Assembly: GCA_920105625.2 (NCBI GenBank)
Contig: OV050030.1
Location: forward strand, 168,637,315-168,701,314
Direction of reading: 5' to 3'
Source of the DNA: Clusia tigrina
Lineage: Eukaryota > Arthropoda > Insecta > Diptera > Clusiidae
DNA: 64,000 nt
Positions 1 through 10,651 of this stretch are shown in pieces (the first letter of the stretch is position 1; every line of letters begins with the position of its first letter). A model generated the notes under the pieces. That model was not told the origin of the DNA and did not search any database. It saw nothing but the letters and a program-made list of their open reading frames with translations. The translations under genes were made by a program, and so were the position numbers.

Positions 1-445
1 GCGAAATATGACGCCTTCTCCGTCGCGTCTGCCCATACTGGTGCAGCATACAGCAGTATGGAGCTCGTGACCCTTGCTAGAAGTTTCCTTCTGCTGTAGC
101 GTGGTCCTCCGATGTTCGACATGATGCGTGAGAGCGCGCCGTTTACCTTAGCGGCCTTTTCACTGACCGCTAGCAGATACTCCTTGAAAGACATCCGTGC
201 ATCAATAAGCACGCCGAGATACCGCAGATATGGCCGTGATACTATCTCGTGGTGAAAAACCATGAACGAGAAAGTCTCCAGTTTTTTCCGTGTGGTCAGG
301 AGGACCGTCTCCGTTTTTTGCGCTGCCAATTCAAGGTCTGCACACTCCAGCCACCTCGTGACTTTTGACACCGCATCGCTACACCGCATCTCTAGTGTGA
401 CAATATCCTTCGCCACTACCACCAGTGCGGCGTCATCTGCATAGT
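1..445 (-). pseudogene. R1-type ORF2, RT palm and thumb portion in shifted frame
   Basis: The minus strand reads a YADD box followed by typical RT thumb sequence, including the block YLRYLGVLIDARMSFKEYL and, near the window edge, LLYAAPVWAD. This is in a different frame from the 416-2350 ORF. It is therefore the same ORF2 after a small insertion or deletion that lies immediately before the YADD box. It is cut by the start of the window, so any C-terminal zinc-binding region is not visible. The catalytic aspartates of YADD are present in this frame. Confidence 0.8.
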
Positions 446-2350
446 CGTATCGTTTGGGAGATCCATCGTCAGAACGCCATTATACATCACATTCCACAAT
501 GTTGGTCCTAACACCGAGCCTTGTGGGACGCCACGGGAGACCTTGTGACGCTTTACACCGTCATCAGTGTCGTAGAGAAGCACTCTGCCCCCGAAGTAGT
601 CCTCAATAATTCGCTGCAAGTAGCACGGTATATTGAAGTCACTCAGCGCCTGCAGTATTAGATACCAGCTCGCCGAATTGAACGCATTTTTGACATCAAG
701 TGTTACCACTGCGCAGTATTTCTTGTCGCCACCTTTCCACCTTTCTCCGCTCGTCGCATCACGTGCAATGTTCATTACCATCTGAATCGCGTGAACAGTA
801 GACTTGCCCTGGCGGAATCCGAATTGCCGCGGGGATAAGCCCCTAGGTCCCTCGAGCGTTTCGTGCAGTCGCTGAACAATGATGCTCTCCAACACTTTAC
901 CCAGGGAGTCGAGCATACATAGTGGGCGATACGCGGATGGCTGGTCAGGCTGCTTTCCAGCTTTCAATAGCAGCACCAGTCTCTGTTGTTTCCAGACCTC
1001 AGGAAATATGCCTTCATTGAGGCATGCGGTGTACATTCTCACAAATGTGTCGGGATCCGCCCTTATGGCTGACTTCATCGCAACGTTGGGGATACCATCC
1101 AACCCAGGAGTCGTGCTGTCGGACACTTTCCGAAGCGTCAACAGCACTTCGTCCACTGTCACCGCAGGGATGACTTCTGTTTCAATAGAAGGGTGATAGT
1201 GGTGGACCCGTTCCCCCTGTGGGGGAAAGAGTGTTGTTACCACGTTGCGCATGATCGCGGCATCGGTGGGTTGCGGTGCTCTCGGTCCTTTGACTCTGCT
1301 CATCACCACCTTATACGCTTTACCCCAGGGATCGATATCCGCGCTATCCCTCAGTTCCTTGAAACAGGCCTCCTTGCTGCTGCGGATGGCTTTCTTGAGC
1401 TGCTGCCGGCAATCTTTGTAGGCGGCCCATAGTGGTTGCCATATAAGGTGGGACCGGGGCCGTGCGCGCTGCGCCTTTCTGCGCGCACTCTTACAGCGTC
1501 TTCTGAGCTCAGCGATTTCCTCAGTCCACCAGTAAACCGGCTTCCTGGATGGCACGCTCGTCCTTCTCGGCATGGCGGCGTCGCATGCAGCGCTTAGCCG
1601 GCGTCTAATGTCCGTGGCCATGTTTGTGGCTCCATCATCCGAGGTCTCTCCCTCACCCCACACCAGTTGAAAGACTTCAGCATCAAATGCGTGTTGTCTC
1701 CAACCTTTTGTTTGTACTTTAATTACTCGGGACGGCTGCATGTTGTGCCTCAGCTCGATTACGATAGCTCTGTGGTCGCTGTGAGTGTGGAAATCCCCAA
1801 TGCTCCATGTGGCAGTGCGCGCGATCGAGTTGTGAGCGAAGGTAAGATCCACCGCAGACCGTTTCGACCCTGCCTCAAATGTATGTTGCCCATTGTTTAG
1901 GAGTTCAACATCCAACGTGGCAAGACACTCTATCAGCATTCTGCCCCTGCGGTTTGTGCTCCTGCTGCCCCATGTTGTTGACCAAGCATTAAAGTCTCCC
2001 GCGGTAAGTGCTGGAGTTTTACCTCTCGCTTCTGCGACCAGTTTCGTCAGCATTCGTTCAAAAAGCGCTATGTCCATACTCGGCGGAGCGTAGCACGAGA
2101 AAAAATATATTCCGTCGAGCTTTATCCAGGTGAAACCAGAGTTGGGTGCATTCGGTTTGTTTTGGTGCATCCTACTTCCGAGCGTCCATAACGCCGCTTT
2201 GCTGCTCGCGTCCGGTGTCCAGTGACATCCTATCACGTTGTGGTGCTGTTCGCTTATGATGGCAAGGTCGAACTGCCCCTCGTAAACGGTTTGCCGCAAC
2301 AAGTCCTGTGCCGCAACGCAGTGGTTAAGATTGAGTTGTACGATTTTCAT
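416..2350 (-). pseudogene. R1-type ORF2: AP endonuclease plus reverse transcriptase
   Basis: I place the start at 2350 (KIVQLNLNHC after the ATG) because that ATG overlaps the ORF1 stop as ATGA; the longer frame to 2431 only reads back through ORF1. From the N-terminus there is an apurinic endonuclease-like domain (about 220 residues) with the AGDFNAW motif and a C-terminal SDHRAIVIEL motif. A linker rich in basic residues follows, then reverse transcriptase with TPGLDGIPN, the fingers block, FGFRQGKSTVHAI, LDVKNAFNSASW and the [10 protein letters not shown] box. The frame then runs into unrelated residues and stops just where YADD is expected. The endonuclease would nick the target and the RT copy the element RNA by target-primed reverse transcription. 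Non-functional as it stands. Confidence 0.88.
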
Positions 2351-2757
2351 CGCCCACCTCTCTGCACCGCCTTTTGACGTGCCATACAGCGGGAGCTGCC
2401 AGCTGCGTGACCTCCTTTGCATAGCGCACATTTTTCTTTATTGATGCACGCCGCCGCTAGGTGTCCTTCTTCACCACATTTTCTACATTGGTTGCTGCGG
2501 TCTACCGTCTCCTTGCAATTACGTGCTAGGTGGTTGTAGCCCCAGCATTTGAAGCATCTTGAGGGAGAAATGCTCTCGCGTACTCGGCACAAGACCCAGC
2601 CGATGCGTATCCGATGCACCTTCAGCACCTTTGCTGCATCGTCGTCCGACAGGCAGACGTAGGCTGTCTGCGTACCATGGTGGCTCTTTCGCAAACTGCG
2701 AACTGAAGTCTCGTCCGGACGTTTTATGTCGCACTGCTTATGCAATGCGTCGCACAC
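2347..2757 (-). pseudogene. R1-type ORF1, C-terminal part with zinc knuckles
   Basis: A 136-codon open frame carries three cysteine/histidine knuckles in a row. The first two are CX2CX4HX4C (beginning CFKCWGYNH and CRKCGEEGH) and the third is CALCKGGHAAGSSRC. This triple knuckle is the usual C-terminus of R1/Jockey-type Gag-like ORF1 proteins, which bind element RNA in ribonucleoprotein particles. The stop codon is the TGA of an ATGA overlap with the ORF2 start at 2350. The N-terminal half lies upstream in another frame (3188-3850), so ORF1 is broken. Confidence 0.85.
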
Positions 2758-3187
2758 TTCCGATACTGTTGTGACCTCATCGATATCCCTTAGCTGAACC
2801 GTTATAGAGCGACTTGGTACATCGCGGCGCTACTTTCCGGGGTTCGCTTCAGTTCAAGCAGCAGCTCGTTATTTGCTGTGCGCCGCACCGCCTTCACGTT
2901 TTCACCGAGTTCCTTCAGCGCACCATTCCCCTTAATGGTCCGAAGGATCTCCGCATACGTTTGTCCGGACGTAGCTGTGATTATCAGCGCGTCCGTTCTT
3001 GGTCGGAACCTCTGCTTCTTGTGTTGAACTTTTGTCCATTCCTGTTCCTTGTTTGGTTGCGCATGTGTGTCCTCACTTTGTTTGGCCGCGGAGATTTCTC
3101 GCCCCTTTTTCTCCGTGACTTCGGGGTGGTGCCGGTTGGTGACCTTTTTCCCAAATGGTGTAGCTACCCGCTTCGTTGGGGGCGTCT
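2758..3187 (-). pseudogene. Broken middle of R1-type ORF1
   Basis: This stretch separates the two readable parts of ORF1 and shows no long open frame in the expected minus orientation. Short open runs on the plus strand (for example 2814-3191) are antisense shadows without recognisable motifs. I infer that it is the eroded centre of the ORF1 gag domain. Confidence 0.5.
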
Positions 3188-3850
3188 CTAGATCAGTGTG
3201 TTTTTTTTCCGCTTCTGATCTGCTCCTGGTATAAAATACGGCGATGTTTGGGACGAGTTGTGCCTTCTTATGATTTGTTTGGCAGCTTCATCCTTCGCTT
3301 CTATTGCTGAGAGCTCATAAAGCGCCCTGATGCTTTCAATCGCGTCCCGCATTGGTTGATGAATTGTGCGCCTCTTTCCATCTTTCAGCATTTCACCTAG
3401 TAACGCGATTTGTTCCCCAAGTTTCCAAAAAGATGTGTTTTTTGGAACTGAGGGATCACTCCTTGCTACATGTGTAGGCATTAGGATGTTGCTAGTATCA
3501 TCTGGTTGCCTGGGTGGCATGCTGCGCGTGGGGTCCTTAGGAGACCTGGCAAGAACCGCGCTCTTTTTGAAAGGGTCCGTGCGCACGCCAATGCACTCCC
3601 CTGTAGTGTTGGGAACCTCGTTCCCCGCCGGAGTTATAAGAGGACCGGTCTCTGAGGTTGTTGTGTTTGAGTTTTTTTGATTCGACATAGTAGATCCCAC
3701 GAGTGGCGGAGATAGGGTGGTCCATCTGTACAGAGATCCGCTATATACAGATAAGGCTAGATAATCCGGAGGACGCCAGGTATCCGGATACTCCGTTAGT
3801 GGCTGAGCTATTTTTAAGACTGGGCCCTCAGTCAGGTTGATTCTCGGCAC
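3188..3850 (-). pseudogene. R1-type ORF1, N-terminal part
   Basis: A 220-codon minus-strand frame, rich in Ser, Thr, Pro and Lys in its first half (TTTSETGP, RSPKDPTRSMPPRQPDD). A more regular helical segment follows near its end (FWKLGEQIALLGEMLKDGKR and IESIRALYELSAIEAKDEA). Low-complexity N-terminus followed by a helical segment fits the N-terminal region of R1-clade ORF1 proteins. It stops upstream of the zinc-knuckle ORF, so ORF1 is interrupted. I do not recognise a catalytic motif. The assignment rests mainly on position in the element. Confidence 0.6.
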
Positions 3851-4094
3851 GGGTCGTATAACACCTTCATCCGGCCCAGGGGGTTGTTTGATACTTATTT
3901 AAGGGGCGGCACCAGCTCGCCCTGTCACAGTAATTTCATTAGGCTTTTGTGACCTTTTATGCCACGCCGTCCATTCCTGCCGCTAATGGTCGGGGACTGC
4001 TTATTTTATATTCGCAGCTGGCCTACATGTGTGTAGACCGTTCAGCTATCCGCCACCTGCTGACCCCCATAGTAGCCTAAAGCTCGGCCTTATG
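3851..4094 (-). other. Probable 5' leader of the R1-type element
   Basis: No coding potential is seen. The block lies directly upstream of ORF1 in the minus orientation and ends exactly where the duplicated LOA-like sequence begins at 4095. It is therefore likely to be the element's 5' untranslated region plus a little flanking DNA. No target duplication could be found because the element's 3' end is outside the window. Confidence 0.4.
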
Positions 4095-5430
4095 TCCTCC
4101 TTGTGGGGTACCTCTGCCTGCCTGTTTGGTCACTTTAGCTTTGTTCCATACCGCTCTTATCTTTTTGCTTCTTCCTAGAAGCTGCTTTATCCACAGATAA
4201 AAACATTAATTTTTACAATGGTATTCAAAACAGCATCCTTTGTCGCGTTGTTGAAGGCTCCTGATATATCTAGGAATAACCCATACGCCCTTTATATTCT
4301 AAGGCCCTTTCTATATTCAGTATTAGCGAATGAAGTGCAGTCTCCGTGGATCTGCCTTTAGTATGATCGTGTTGCGCTTTTGATATATTGTCTGGCGCAA
4401 TTGTGCCCTGATATTTGCGTCTAGTATCTTCTCTAACGTCTTCAGAAGGTATGAGGCCAAACTGATGAGCCTGTATTCTTTTGAGTAGAGAGAGTTGCTT
4501 TTACCCGCTTTCGGTATAAACACAATCCTCGCCTGTCGAAGCCGAACCCTAAACATCCCGTATATATCGTTTTTAGCCATGGTACCAAAAGATAGCTGAC
4601 CTTTTGGAGCATGGCTGGGAAGATTCCGTGCAGACCCGGGGATTTACATGGGTCAAACGAATTTATTGCCCATTCTCTTCTATCTGCTGTAATTATATTT
4701 GTTGGAATGTCGTTCACAGTATCTTTTATAGGTTCGAGATCTACAGTGCCAATACAGCCCGGGAAATGTGTACTGACAAGTTCCTCGAGGGATTCCATTG
4801 CTTTTACGTATTAAATTGGGCATGGTTGAATTCTTAGAAATCAGTTTCCTGAGCCTAGCCGTTTCGTTTGTATTTTCTATATTGCTACAGAAGTCTTTCC
4901 AAGATTCCCTCTTGGATAGGCGCACTTCCCTTTTGTATTCCCTTAATAATTCCCTATACTCAATCCAACATAACTCATAGTCAGCTACTTTGGCCCACTT
5001 AAAGAATTCAAGTACCTTTCGCCTTTGCAACCCTAACTTCTTGTTGCACCAGGGAGGTTTCGACTTGCGCTTTCTACGTGTTGGAGGACAAGACCTATGA
5101 TGAACTATAATGAGAGTAATTGTGGGTGAATTTACCCCTTTTTCAAGTTCAACGTGCGAGATGTACCTTCTTGGTCTCATTCGTTTATTTTCTAGTATCT
5201 TCCTGTACAAATCCCAGTTCGTGTTTCTAGGATTCCTGAAGTTTAAATTTTTATATTTAGTCGAGAATGTAACAGAGAAACTTTATATATTTGTGGTCAG
5301 AAAATGATGGTGCACTAAGCACTTTCCAGTCTTCTACCAAATTACAATTATTTGTATAGAGTGTTACGTCTAGAACGTTCTCCGAGGTTGGTCCAATGTA
5401 TGTTGGTTCCTCCCCCCTATTGGCTACTTC
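4095..5430 (-). pseudogene. LOA-like non-LTR element copy B1 (5' half of RT plus endonuclease tail)
   Basis: Minus-strand pieces are readable at 5210-4680, 4798-4442 and 4580-4323, in different frames. From the 5' side they give the end of an AP-endonuclease domain (FSDHKYI), a basic linker (KPPWCNKKLG, REVRLSKRESW) and the RT fingers (KSPGLHGIFPAMLQKV, ARIVFIPKAGKSN, YRLISLASYLLKTLEK). The left edge at 4095 cuts the RT inside its GTPQGG box, so palm, thumb and RNase H are missing. Near 4197 there is an 11-base deletion relative to the copies at 10570 and 22860. The sister copies B2 and B4 carry the same 5' breakpoint, so this is a segmental duplicate rather than a separate insertion. LOA clade is my best guess. 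Confidence 0.75.
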
Positions 5431-5504
5431 TAGACTACTTTAAACACTAAGCACAAGATTAGTATACCCTTTTTACCTTTTTTTAAATATAAAGGGTATA
5501 AAAA
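5431..5504. repeat. Palindromic AT-rich junction between B and J fragments
   Basis: A perfect 10-bp inverted repeat (TATACCCTTT at 5463-5472 and AAAGGGTATA at 5491-5500) lies exactly between the truncated LOA-like copy and the truncated Jockey copy. The same junction recurs at 11869-11905 and again near 24157-24190. It marks an old breakpoint that was copied with the whole block. Confidence 0.6.
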
Positions 5505-6480
5505 GCTTTATAACCAACAGACACTTTTACATAAAATACGACAAATAAGTGCCCCAAGGTAGTGTACTAGGACCACTTCTATATTTAATATATACTGCCG
5601 ACATTCCAACCCCCATAACACCAGGAACCATGATAGCAACATTTGAGGATGATACTGTACTCTAGCCTCAAACAACGACGAAAAAATGGCGACAGATACG
5701 CTGCAAAGAATTATAAAAAATACAGTCCTCTGGCTCAAAAAAGTTGTCCAAGTTGTGTATATTAACAGGAAATCAGAGAAAATCCGAAACCGCCGAAATA
5801 ATTAAAATTCCACCCTGCGCAAAATACCTTGGCATAATAATCGAAGCCAAACTTACTTGGAGACAACACATAAAAAGTAAGCAATACGAAATAAGAAACC
5901 AATTCAAACAATTAAGTTGGCTACTAAGAAGAAGTTTCAAATCAGTACATAAAAAACAAAAATATATATATAAAACAATAATCATACCAATGCGGAAATA
6001 AGGTGTAGAAATCTGGGAGACTGAGAGCAAAACGGACATACAGCTGATCCAAAGAAAACAATAAAAAATTGTCCGTGTAATAACGAAGGCTGACTGGTAC
6101 GTGACGAATGAAGAAAATCACAATGACATGAACATTGACATGGAGGAGGCAATAAAAAATGTAGCAGTCTAAAGACCCATGAAAATCCTGTGCGAATGGG
6201 ATGGGGGAATCGGGAATGGAAAATTGCCTACAAAGAAAGCTAGAGCGAATCGCACCCACCGAACTTCCCCATAGGATTTAACAGTGTCTTTTGATGCTTT
6301 GTTTTTCATGTATATTTATATGTACGTATTCTTTACATAAATAATACATTTTCTTGATTAAATAATATTTGCTCCGGCAGTGGTCAGAATATACAATATA
6401 ACGAAATTGTACAAATAATTTTACTTATTGCAGGAAAAACAGATTGTAAATAAATTGGGAATTAAGACAAAAAAAAATAA
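5505..6480 (+). pseudogene. Jockey-clade fragment J1 (RT C-terminus and 3' end)
   Basis: The plus strand begins in the RT palm with a [15 protein letters not shown] box, runs through the catalytic region as F-E-D-D instead of FADD, and continues with AKYLGIIIEAKLTWRQHIK and LSWLLRRSFKS. These are characteristic of Jockey-clade RT thumb sequence. Several stops interrupt it. The 3' end is A-rich (around 6470-6480). Everything upstream of the palm is absent. The fuller relative J0 at 15540-20600 shows that this copy is an internal or 5' truncation. J1 retains about 50 bp (around 5795-5845) that J2 and J3 lack. Confidence 0.75.
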
Positions 6481-6520
6481 AAAATTATCATTTTAAAGAA
6501 GTAACAAGAAGACGGTTGTC

Positions 6521-6524
6521 ATGT
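6521..6524. repeat. Left target-site duplication (ATGT) of solo LTR L1
   Basis: ATGT directly precedes the LTR, and ATGT at 7767-7770 directly follows it. The unoccupied version of the same locus at 20625-20628 has a single ATGT. Confidence 0.85.
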
Positions 6525-7766
6525 TGTGAGGACTAAAATCTTCTGTGGGAAATTTTGGCCCACACTACAGGTGAAAGAGTCGCTACGCAACTATATCCAC
6601 ACACACATCACGATAAAATACCCGAACCGAAGCATTAGAAACTTAACGAAAAACTTCTTACGTTGTAACCAATCAGCGCAGCAGTGGCGGGAGTACAGAC
6701 CACCAGCAGCTTATTTTACCAGTTGGAATAATAACTAGGATTACAACAAAAGCAACCTCACGCGCAGCCAACCATCTTGCCAACCAGCATGACGCATGCG
6801 AAGAGAGAAAAACCACAGCGACGAACAATACAACAAATACATGCAGGACAAGAGAAGATGAGTGCACGAACTCAAGCGGTGGAATTTGCCGAGTATGCTC
6901 GCTTGGTAAATTTTACACTATCAACACGTAGTAACGAGAGCAAAGCACAAGAGGGAATACGACAGAGCGACCACCAAGCCCACCGTCAACAAGTACAAAG
7001 CAGAAGGAGGAATGAGAAGGAATATGCTGGCTTGTTGAATTAAATTTAATAATATTTAACAACAACAACACTACAGTATTTCGGACAGCGCTGCTTGCAG
7101 CCCACAATACTGCAGGCAAACCAGAAACCGCTGGAGTGAGGTGGCTGACCGACAGGAGCTGAAGGTGGCCCAAAGGCAAAATATTACAATAACAACAAGC
7201 CTGGCCACAACAACAACAAGCCTGGCCACAACAATAACAAGCGAGGCGATTAGCAGAAAGCGAGGCCGCCCAACGGAAGTGAAATCACACAACGTTGGCC
7301 CGCCAACAACAACATGCTCCAGCCGCTGTGACAAATTGGGCTATATAAGCCGTGTGGCCCAAATAGCAGTCTCTTCTTCAGGGAATAACTTCCGAGCCGA
7401 CAACAGCCTTCAGAACCATAAGCTGTCGAGACTTAGTAGGAACATCAGGTTTCCAATCGATTTCTTACTAAGTCACGTACACAACCAGGACATAGCAACT
7501 CAATAAGAATATCAGGTTTCCAATCGGTTTCTTACTGGGGTACCTATGTCACTGGACCATACATTTGCCGAGACAGAAAGACTGACAATGAGTACACAAA
7601 GATTAAGTCTATTATATAGAAATACGATTAAGATTAATAAGTAGTTTTGTTTGATTTTTGAATTTAAATAAACACCATAAAAATCTAACTCGCCGGAGTA
7701 TTATATTTTCTGTATACGACCCCTGGAGCCGCTGAGTTTACCCCAGCTATAAATATAGTCGTTACA
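6525..7766 (+). repeat. Solo LTR L1 (1,242 bp)
   Basis: Starts TGTGAGGACT and ends GTCGTTACA (TG...CA), flanked by the 4-bp duplication ATGT. It carries a TATA box (TATATAAG, 7342-7349) with an initiator-like AGCAGTCT about 30 bp downstream, and a polyadenylation signal AATAAA at 7667-7672. This gives a U3-R-U5 order on the plus strand. It contains a direct repeat (ATCAGGTTTCCAATCG, twice around 7445-7530) and one extra 21-bp CAACAACAAGCCTGG-type repeat missing from L2 and L3. No internal region is present, so it is a solo LTR formed by LTR-LTR recombination. Open frames inside it are not genes. Confidence 0.88.
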
Positions 7767-8805
7767 ATGTTAATTTTTAGTTTTTTTGTAAATATTGTGT
7801 GATGTTGATATGGCGAATCGGTACTGTTGTAGTGTATGAATACACACAAACGCCAGCGGAGACCTAACATGAGTACATCGAACTCTCACATAAGAGTGTC
7901 CACGTCACGAAGTGCGAACAGCGGGCACGTTTTTGACTACGCTGCATTCTAATGTTCAATGCCCTTGAACGAATGTACGCCGGCATTGACCGTGATACTT
8001 TCCGCTAACATTGCAAAAGCCCCCTTTATGTATTAAGAACCATATTTTATACAAAGTCTTAGCACATAAGAAATTAAGGTATAAATAGCGATAAGGTTTT
8101 ATCAATAAATCAGATTCGATCTGGAAACCAAACATATCGCTTCTCATTATTAATATTTGGCTGTACTCTTGTAGTCGTCGATTAAAATAGTGCCCTAGCT
8201 CTCTCGCTGCTATACAATACATTGAGCCCATCACTCAAATATCTGGCTGTACTCTTGAAGTCGCCGAATTAAATTGTGCGCTAGCTCTCGCGCCGCTATA
8301 CAAATCGTTGAGCCCATCATTACACTGTAAAGGAAGCTAAGAAATTTAAGGGTACATACCCTCAATATCTTATCGAGAAGATAATACTTCCGCGGTTTTT
8401 CGACTCTGAAGTATTGGAAAGAGCAATGGTTTTCTCTTAAAGCAGATCTGTTAGGCTGGAAAGACTCCGAATCAGTCAAAACGTTTTTGTTTCATAAGGA
8501 AAGAAAACGTTTTTTATTGCAATACAAACCAAGCGAAACACAATGTATCAAAATAAAGCATTTATTTTCTTTTTTCGTTTGGTATGCGTTGAGATGAAAC
8601 AATACTGAATTTGCGGGTTGCTGTTTAGTAGTGTTTAACAAGTGGTTGGATTCAGATGATGAAGTTCGAGGGCGACGTGAAGCAAATAACAGAGAATGGT
8701 GGGTGCATCCATACAATCAAAATCGAAATGCAGAGGATGTCATTAAAAATTTAATTGCAGAAATATCTCTCGAAATTTAGAAATTTTACAATAATGCATA
8801 GTAAA
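7767..8805. other. Spacer 1 of the duplicated block
   Basis: Continues the sequence interrupted by the solo LTR. It contains two diverged direct copies of an approximately 80-bp segment (about 8155-8240 and 8240-8322, each ending at a TTGAGCCCATCA-type motif). Further right is the PIF-like ORF scrap at 8640-8780. Relative to the spacer at 20640-21070, about 630 bp (roughly 7950-8575) are extra. Minus-strand open frames at 7685-7870 and 7956-8479 show no recognisable motifs and I do not call them genes. Confidence 0.5.
8640..8780 (+). pseudogene. PIF/Harbinger transposase-like N-terminal scrap, start codon lost
   Basis: A 47-codon frame that corresponds to the ORF at 20905-21045. The initiating ATG is changed to AAG here. 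The peptide contains REWWVHPYNQNRNAEDV, which resembles the conserved N-terminal block of PIF/Harbinger (HARBI1-like) transposases. It ends at a stop right after, so no catalytic domain is present. Similarity is short; moderate to low confidence. Confidence 0.35.
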
Positions 8806-9108
8806 TGTTTGGTTAGGTTAACCTGGCTGGCATAAAGCCACGCATATACCGATTGGTCCCTAGTGATACCAGATGGGGTCTGACCTTTATGCAGATTTCC
8901 AGTAGACATCTCGAGATGTCTTCCAATCTCCCAAATTGTGAGACTCGTAAGCATTTTAAGTGCGTTTTTGATAACGCAGGACATATACAAAGGATATGTT
9001 CTAGAGTTTACCTTACTCCAGCCTCCCTACATTTCCTACAATCGTCATTGTCCGTAATTCCTATCGTGTGTGCATGTGCCGCTAGTAAATTATGGCCTGT
9101 CATTATAC

Positions 9109-9906
9109 CTATGATAGTTCTACAATCTTTTCGCGAAAGCGCGAGTATAAATCGCTTTTGTATCCTATTGTTGACCTTACACATAACTTTTGCAATTTTG
9201 CAGGTGTTAAAACTATGCCACCTGGCCTACTCATGTGTCCGTCCGTTTCATTAAATAGTTCTTTAAGGGGTTTCTGTAAGTCTTTTTCTTGTTCAAGTGG
9301 TAAATACATAGCGTTTTCTGCAATCTGATCTGCTGTTTCTTTCCCTTCTATGCTCTTATGACCAGGCACCCAATAGATATGCAGTCTTCTATTTGTGACT
9401 AGCCTATCTATGGTTTCCCTGCTCTGTAGGACATTTTTGGATTTAATACTATATGAGTTAATCGCCTTTGTCGCTGCCTCGCTGTGAACGTATATGTTAA
9501 TTTTTGGGTCATTTCGTGTCTTGGTGTAAGCTAGCTCTGGGGCTTTCCTAACAGCGAAGACTTCCGCTTGAAACATACTGCTCTGGTCAGGCAGCTTTAT
9601 AGACTGCCTAATTCCTAACTCTGAGCCGTAGATGCCCGCTCCCACACCATCCATAGTTTTAGAGCCGTCTGTGTAAAAGGGCCTCATGCCCTTACGCCAC
9701 CTCTCCGCTTCGATTATAGTTCGATACACTCTTTCCCAATTAAAACGTGGAGTCATGTAATCAGTGTTGCACAAACTCCTACTGCCTATTGAGCTATGCC
9801 CGAAGGTTTTGTAAGTGAATTCTCTCTCTGCGGATTTATTTGCAAGATTCTCCGCCACAAGGTCGTAGGCGGCATGTTGAGTACTGTCACTGCGCCTGTT
9901 ATGCAA
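9109..9906 (-). pseudogene. B2 ORF2: RNase H domain
   Basis: The 265-codon frame starts in the connection region and contains a ribonuclease H fold: FYTDGSKTMDGVGAGIYG (first Asp), SMFQAEVFAVRKA (Glu), the block YVHSEAATKAINS and WVPGHKSIEGKETADQIA (last Asp). RNase H removes the RNA strand of the hybrid during element replication. In the third block, family members normally read SDS; here the Asp position is His, in this copy and in B4 and B5, so activity is doubtful. The end of the ORF leads towards a CX2C...HX4C finger seen better in B3. Confidence 0.78.
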
Positions 9907-10022
9907 AGAGCAGCGAGGCGCTGGATTCTTCCCACTGGCATTCTATATGTAGCTTTCTTTGTTGCACTTCACCACACTAAAGCGGCATACAGTAAGATTG
10001 GTCTAACTATTGCGGTATAGCT

Positions 10023-10610
10023 TCAGTGCATCAGCGAGGGAGAAAGACCCCGAGTAACGCCTAACATTCTGTTACATGCATATAGCGCGTTACAGGCCTT
10101 CTTCGGCCTTTCCTCAACATTGTGTTTCCACATAAGCTTATTGTCCAAAATTACTCCAAGGTACTTTGTGTGGTCTTTGAGAGTAAGTTCACTGTCACCT
10201 AACTTCGGGAAGATCCACTCGGGGAACTTCCCGAAATACTTTATGGTAAAGAGTACCATGTCCGTTTTATCCGTGTTTACCTCCAAGACTGCTCGAGACG
10301 CCCACTGATGGATCGTTTTAAGAGTGTTGTTCATTATGTTACTGATGGTACGTACTTTTCCGCGACTACTATTGTCATCTGCATATGTCACTAGTTTAGG
10401 TGTCTTCCCATCAAATTCCCTAAGTATTTCGTTTACTACAAGTAACCACAGAAGCGGCGATAGCACTCCTCCTTGTGGGGTACCTCTGCCTGCCTGTTTG
10501 GTCACTTTAGCTTTGTTCCATACCGCTCTTATCTTTTTGCTTCTTCCTAGAAGCTGCTTTATCCACAGATAAAATGTGGGTTCAACATTAATTTTTACAA
10601 TGGTATTCAA
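10023..10610 (-). pseudogene. B2 ORF2: RT palm and thumb
   Basis: 195 codons cover INVEPTFYLWIKQLLGRS, the GTPQGGVLSPLLWLL box, and VTYADD followed by DHTKYLGVILDNKLMWKHN. The YADD box is present. The residues after it are scrambled because of a 4-base deletion plus a second 5-base loss around 10355, compared with B5, which reads YADDIAIVVAEKYLD. The 4-base deletion is shared with B4, which is evidence that B2 and B4 are duplicates of one copy. Confidence 0.78.
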
Positions 10611-10651
10611 AATAGCATCCTTTGTCGCGTTGTTGAAGGCTCCTGATATAT

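Larger units (their letters stand above)
1..4094 (-). mobile_element. R1-clade non-LTR retrotransposon, 3' end cut by window
   Basis: Reading right to left this holds a gag-like ORF1 (about 3850-2347) and an ORF2 with AP endonuclease and reverse transcriptase (from 2350 to beyond position 1). The endonuclease opens with KIVQLNLNHC, and the RT has the R1-type PSAYRPLCMLDSLGKVLE block, so I assign the R1 clade (R1/RT/Waldo/TRAS group) rather than Jockey. ORF1 is broken between 2758 and 3187, and ORF2 is frameshifted near 440. The right edge at about 4094 is where sequence shared with the 10467 and 22755 copies of another element begins. The 3' half of ORF2 and the tail lie outside the window. 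Clade assignment is firm; the family name is not known. Confidence 0.85.

Noticed and set aside
6777..7506. Plus-strand open frames inside the solo LTR (also in L2 and L3)
   Set aside because: They lie in U3/R of an LTR, are rich in CAACAA-type repeats and show no protein motif.
7685..8479. Minus-strand frames in the spacers, with repeated CIAARELxHxxxRRLQEYSQI peptide
   Set aside because: The peptide repeat results from the duplicated 80-bp DNA segment; no domain recognised and copies are not kept open consistently.
8806..8825. Telomere array (TTAGG)n
   Set aside because: Only two units, located at the 3' end of a retrotransposon in every copy; not an array.
9092..9328. Plus-strand frames opposite the B RNase H
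   Set aside because: Antisense shadows of the RNase H coding strand, repeated in each B copy.
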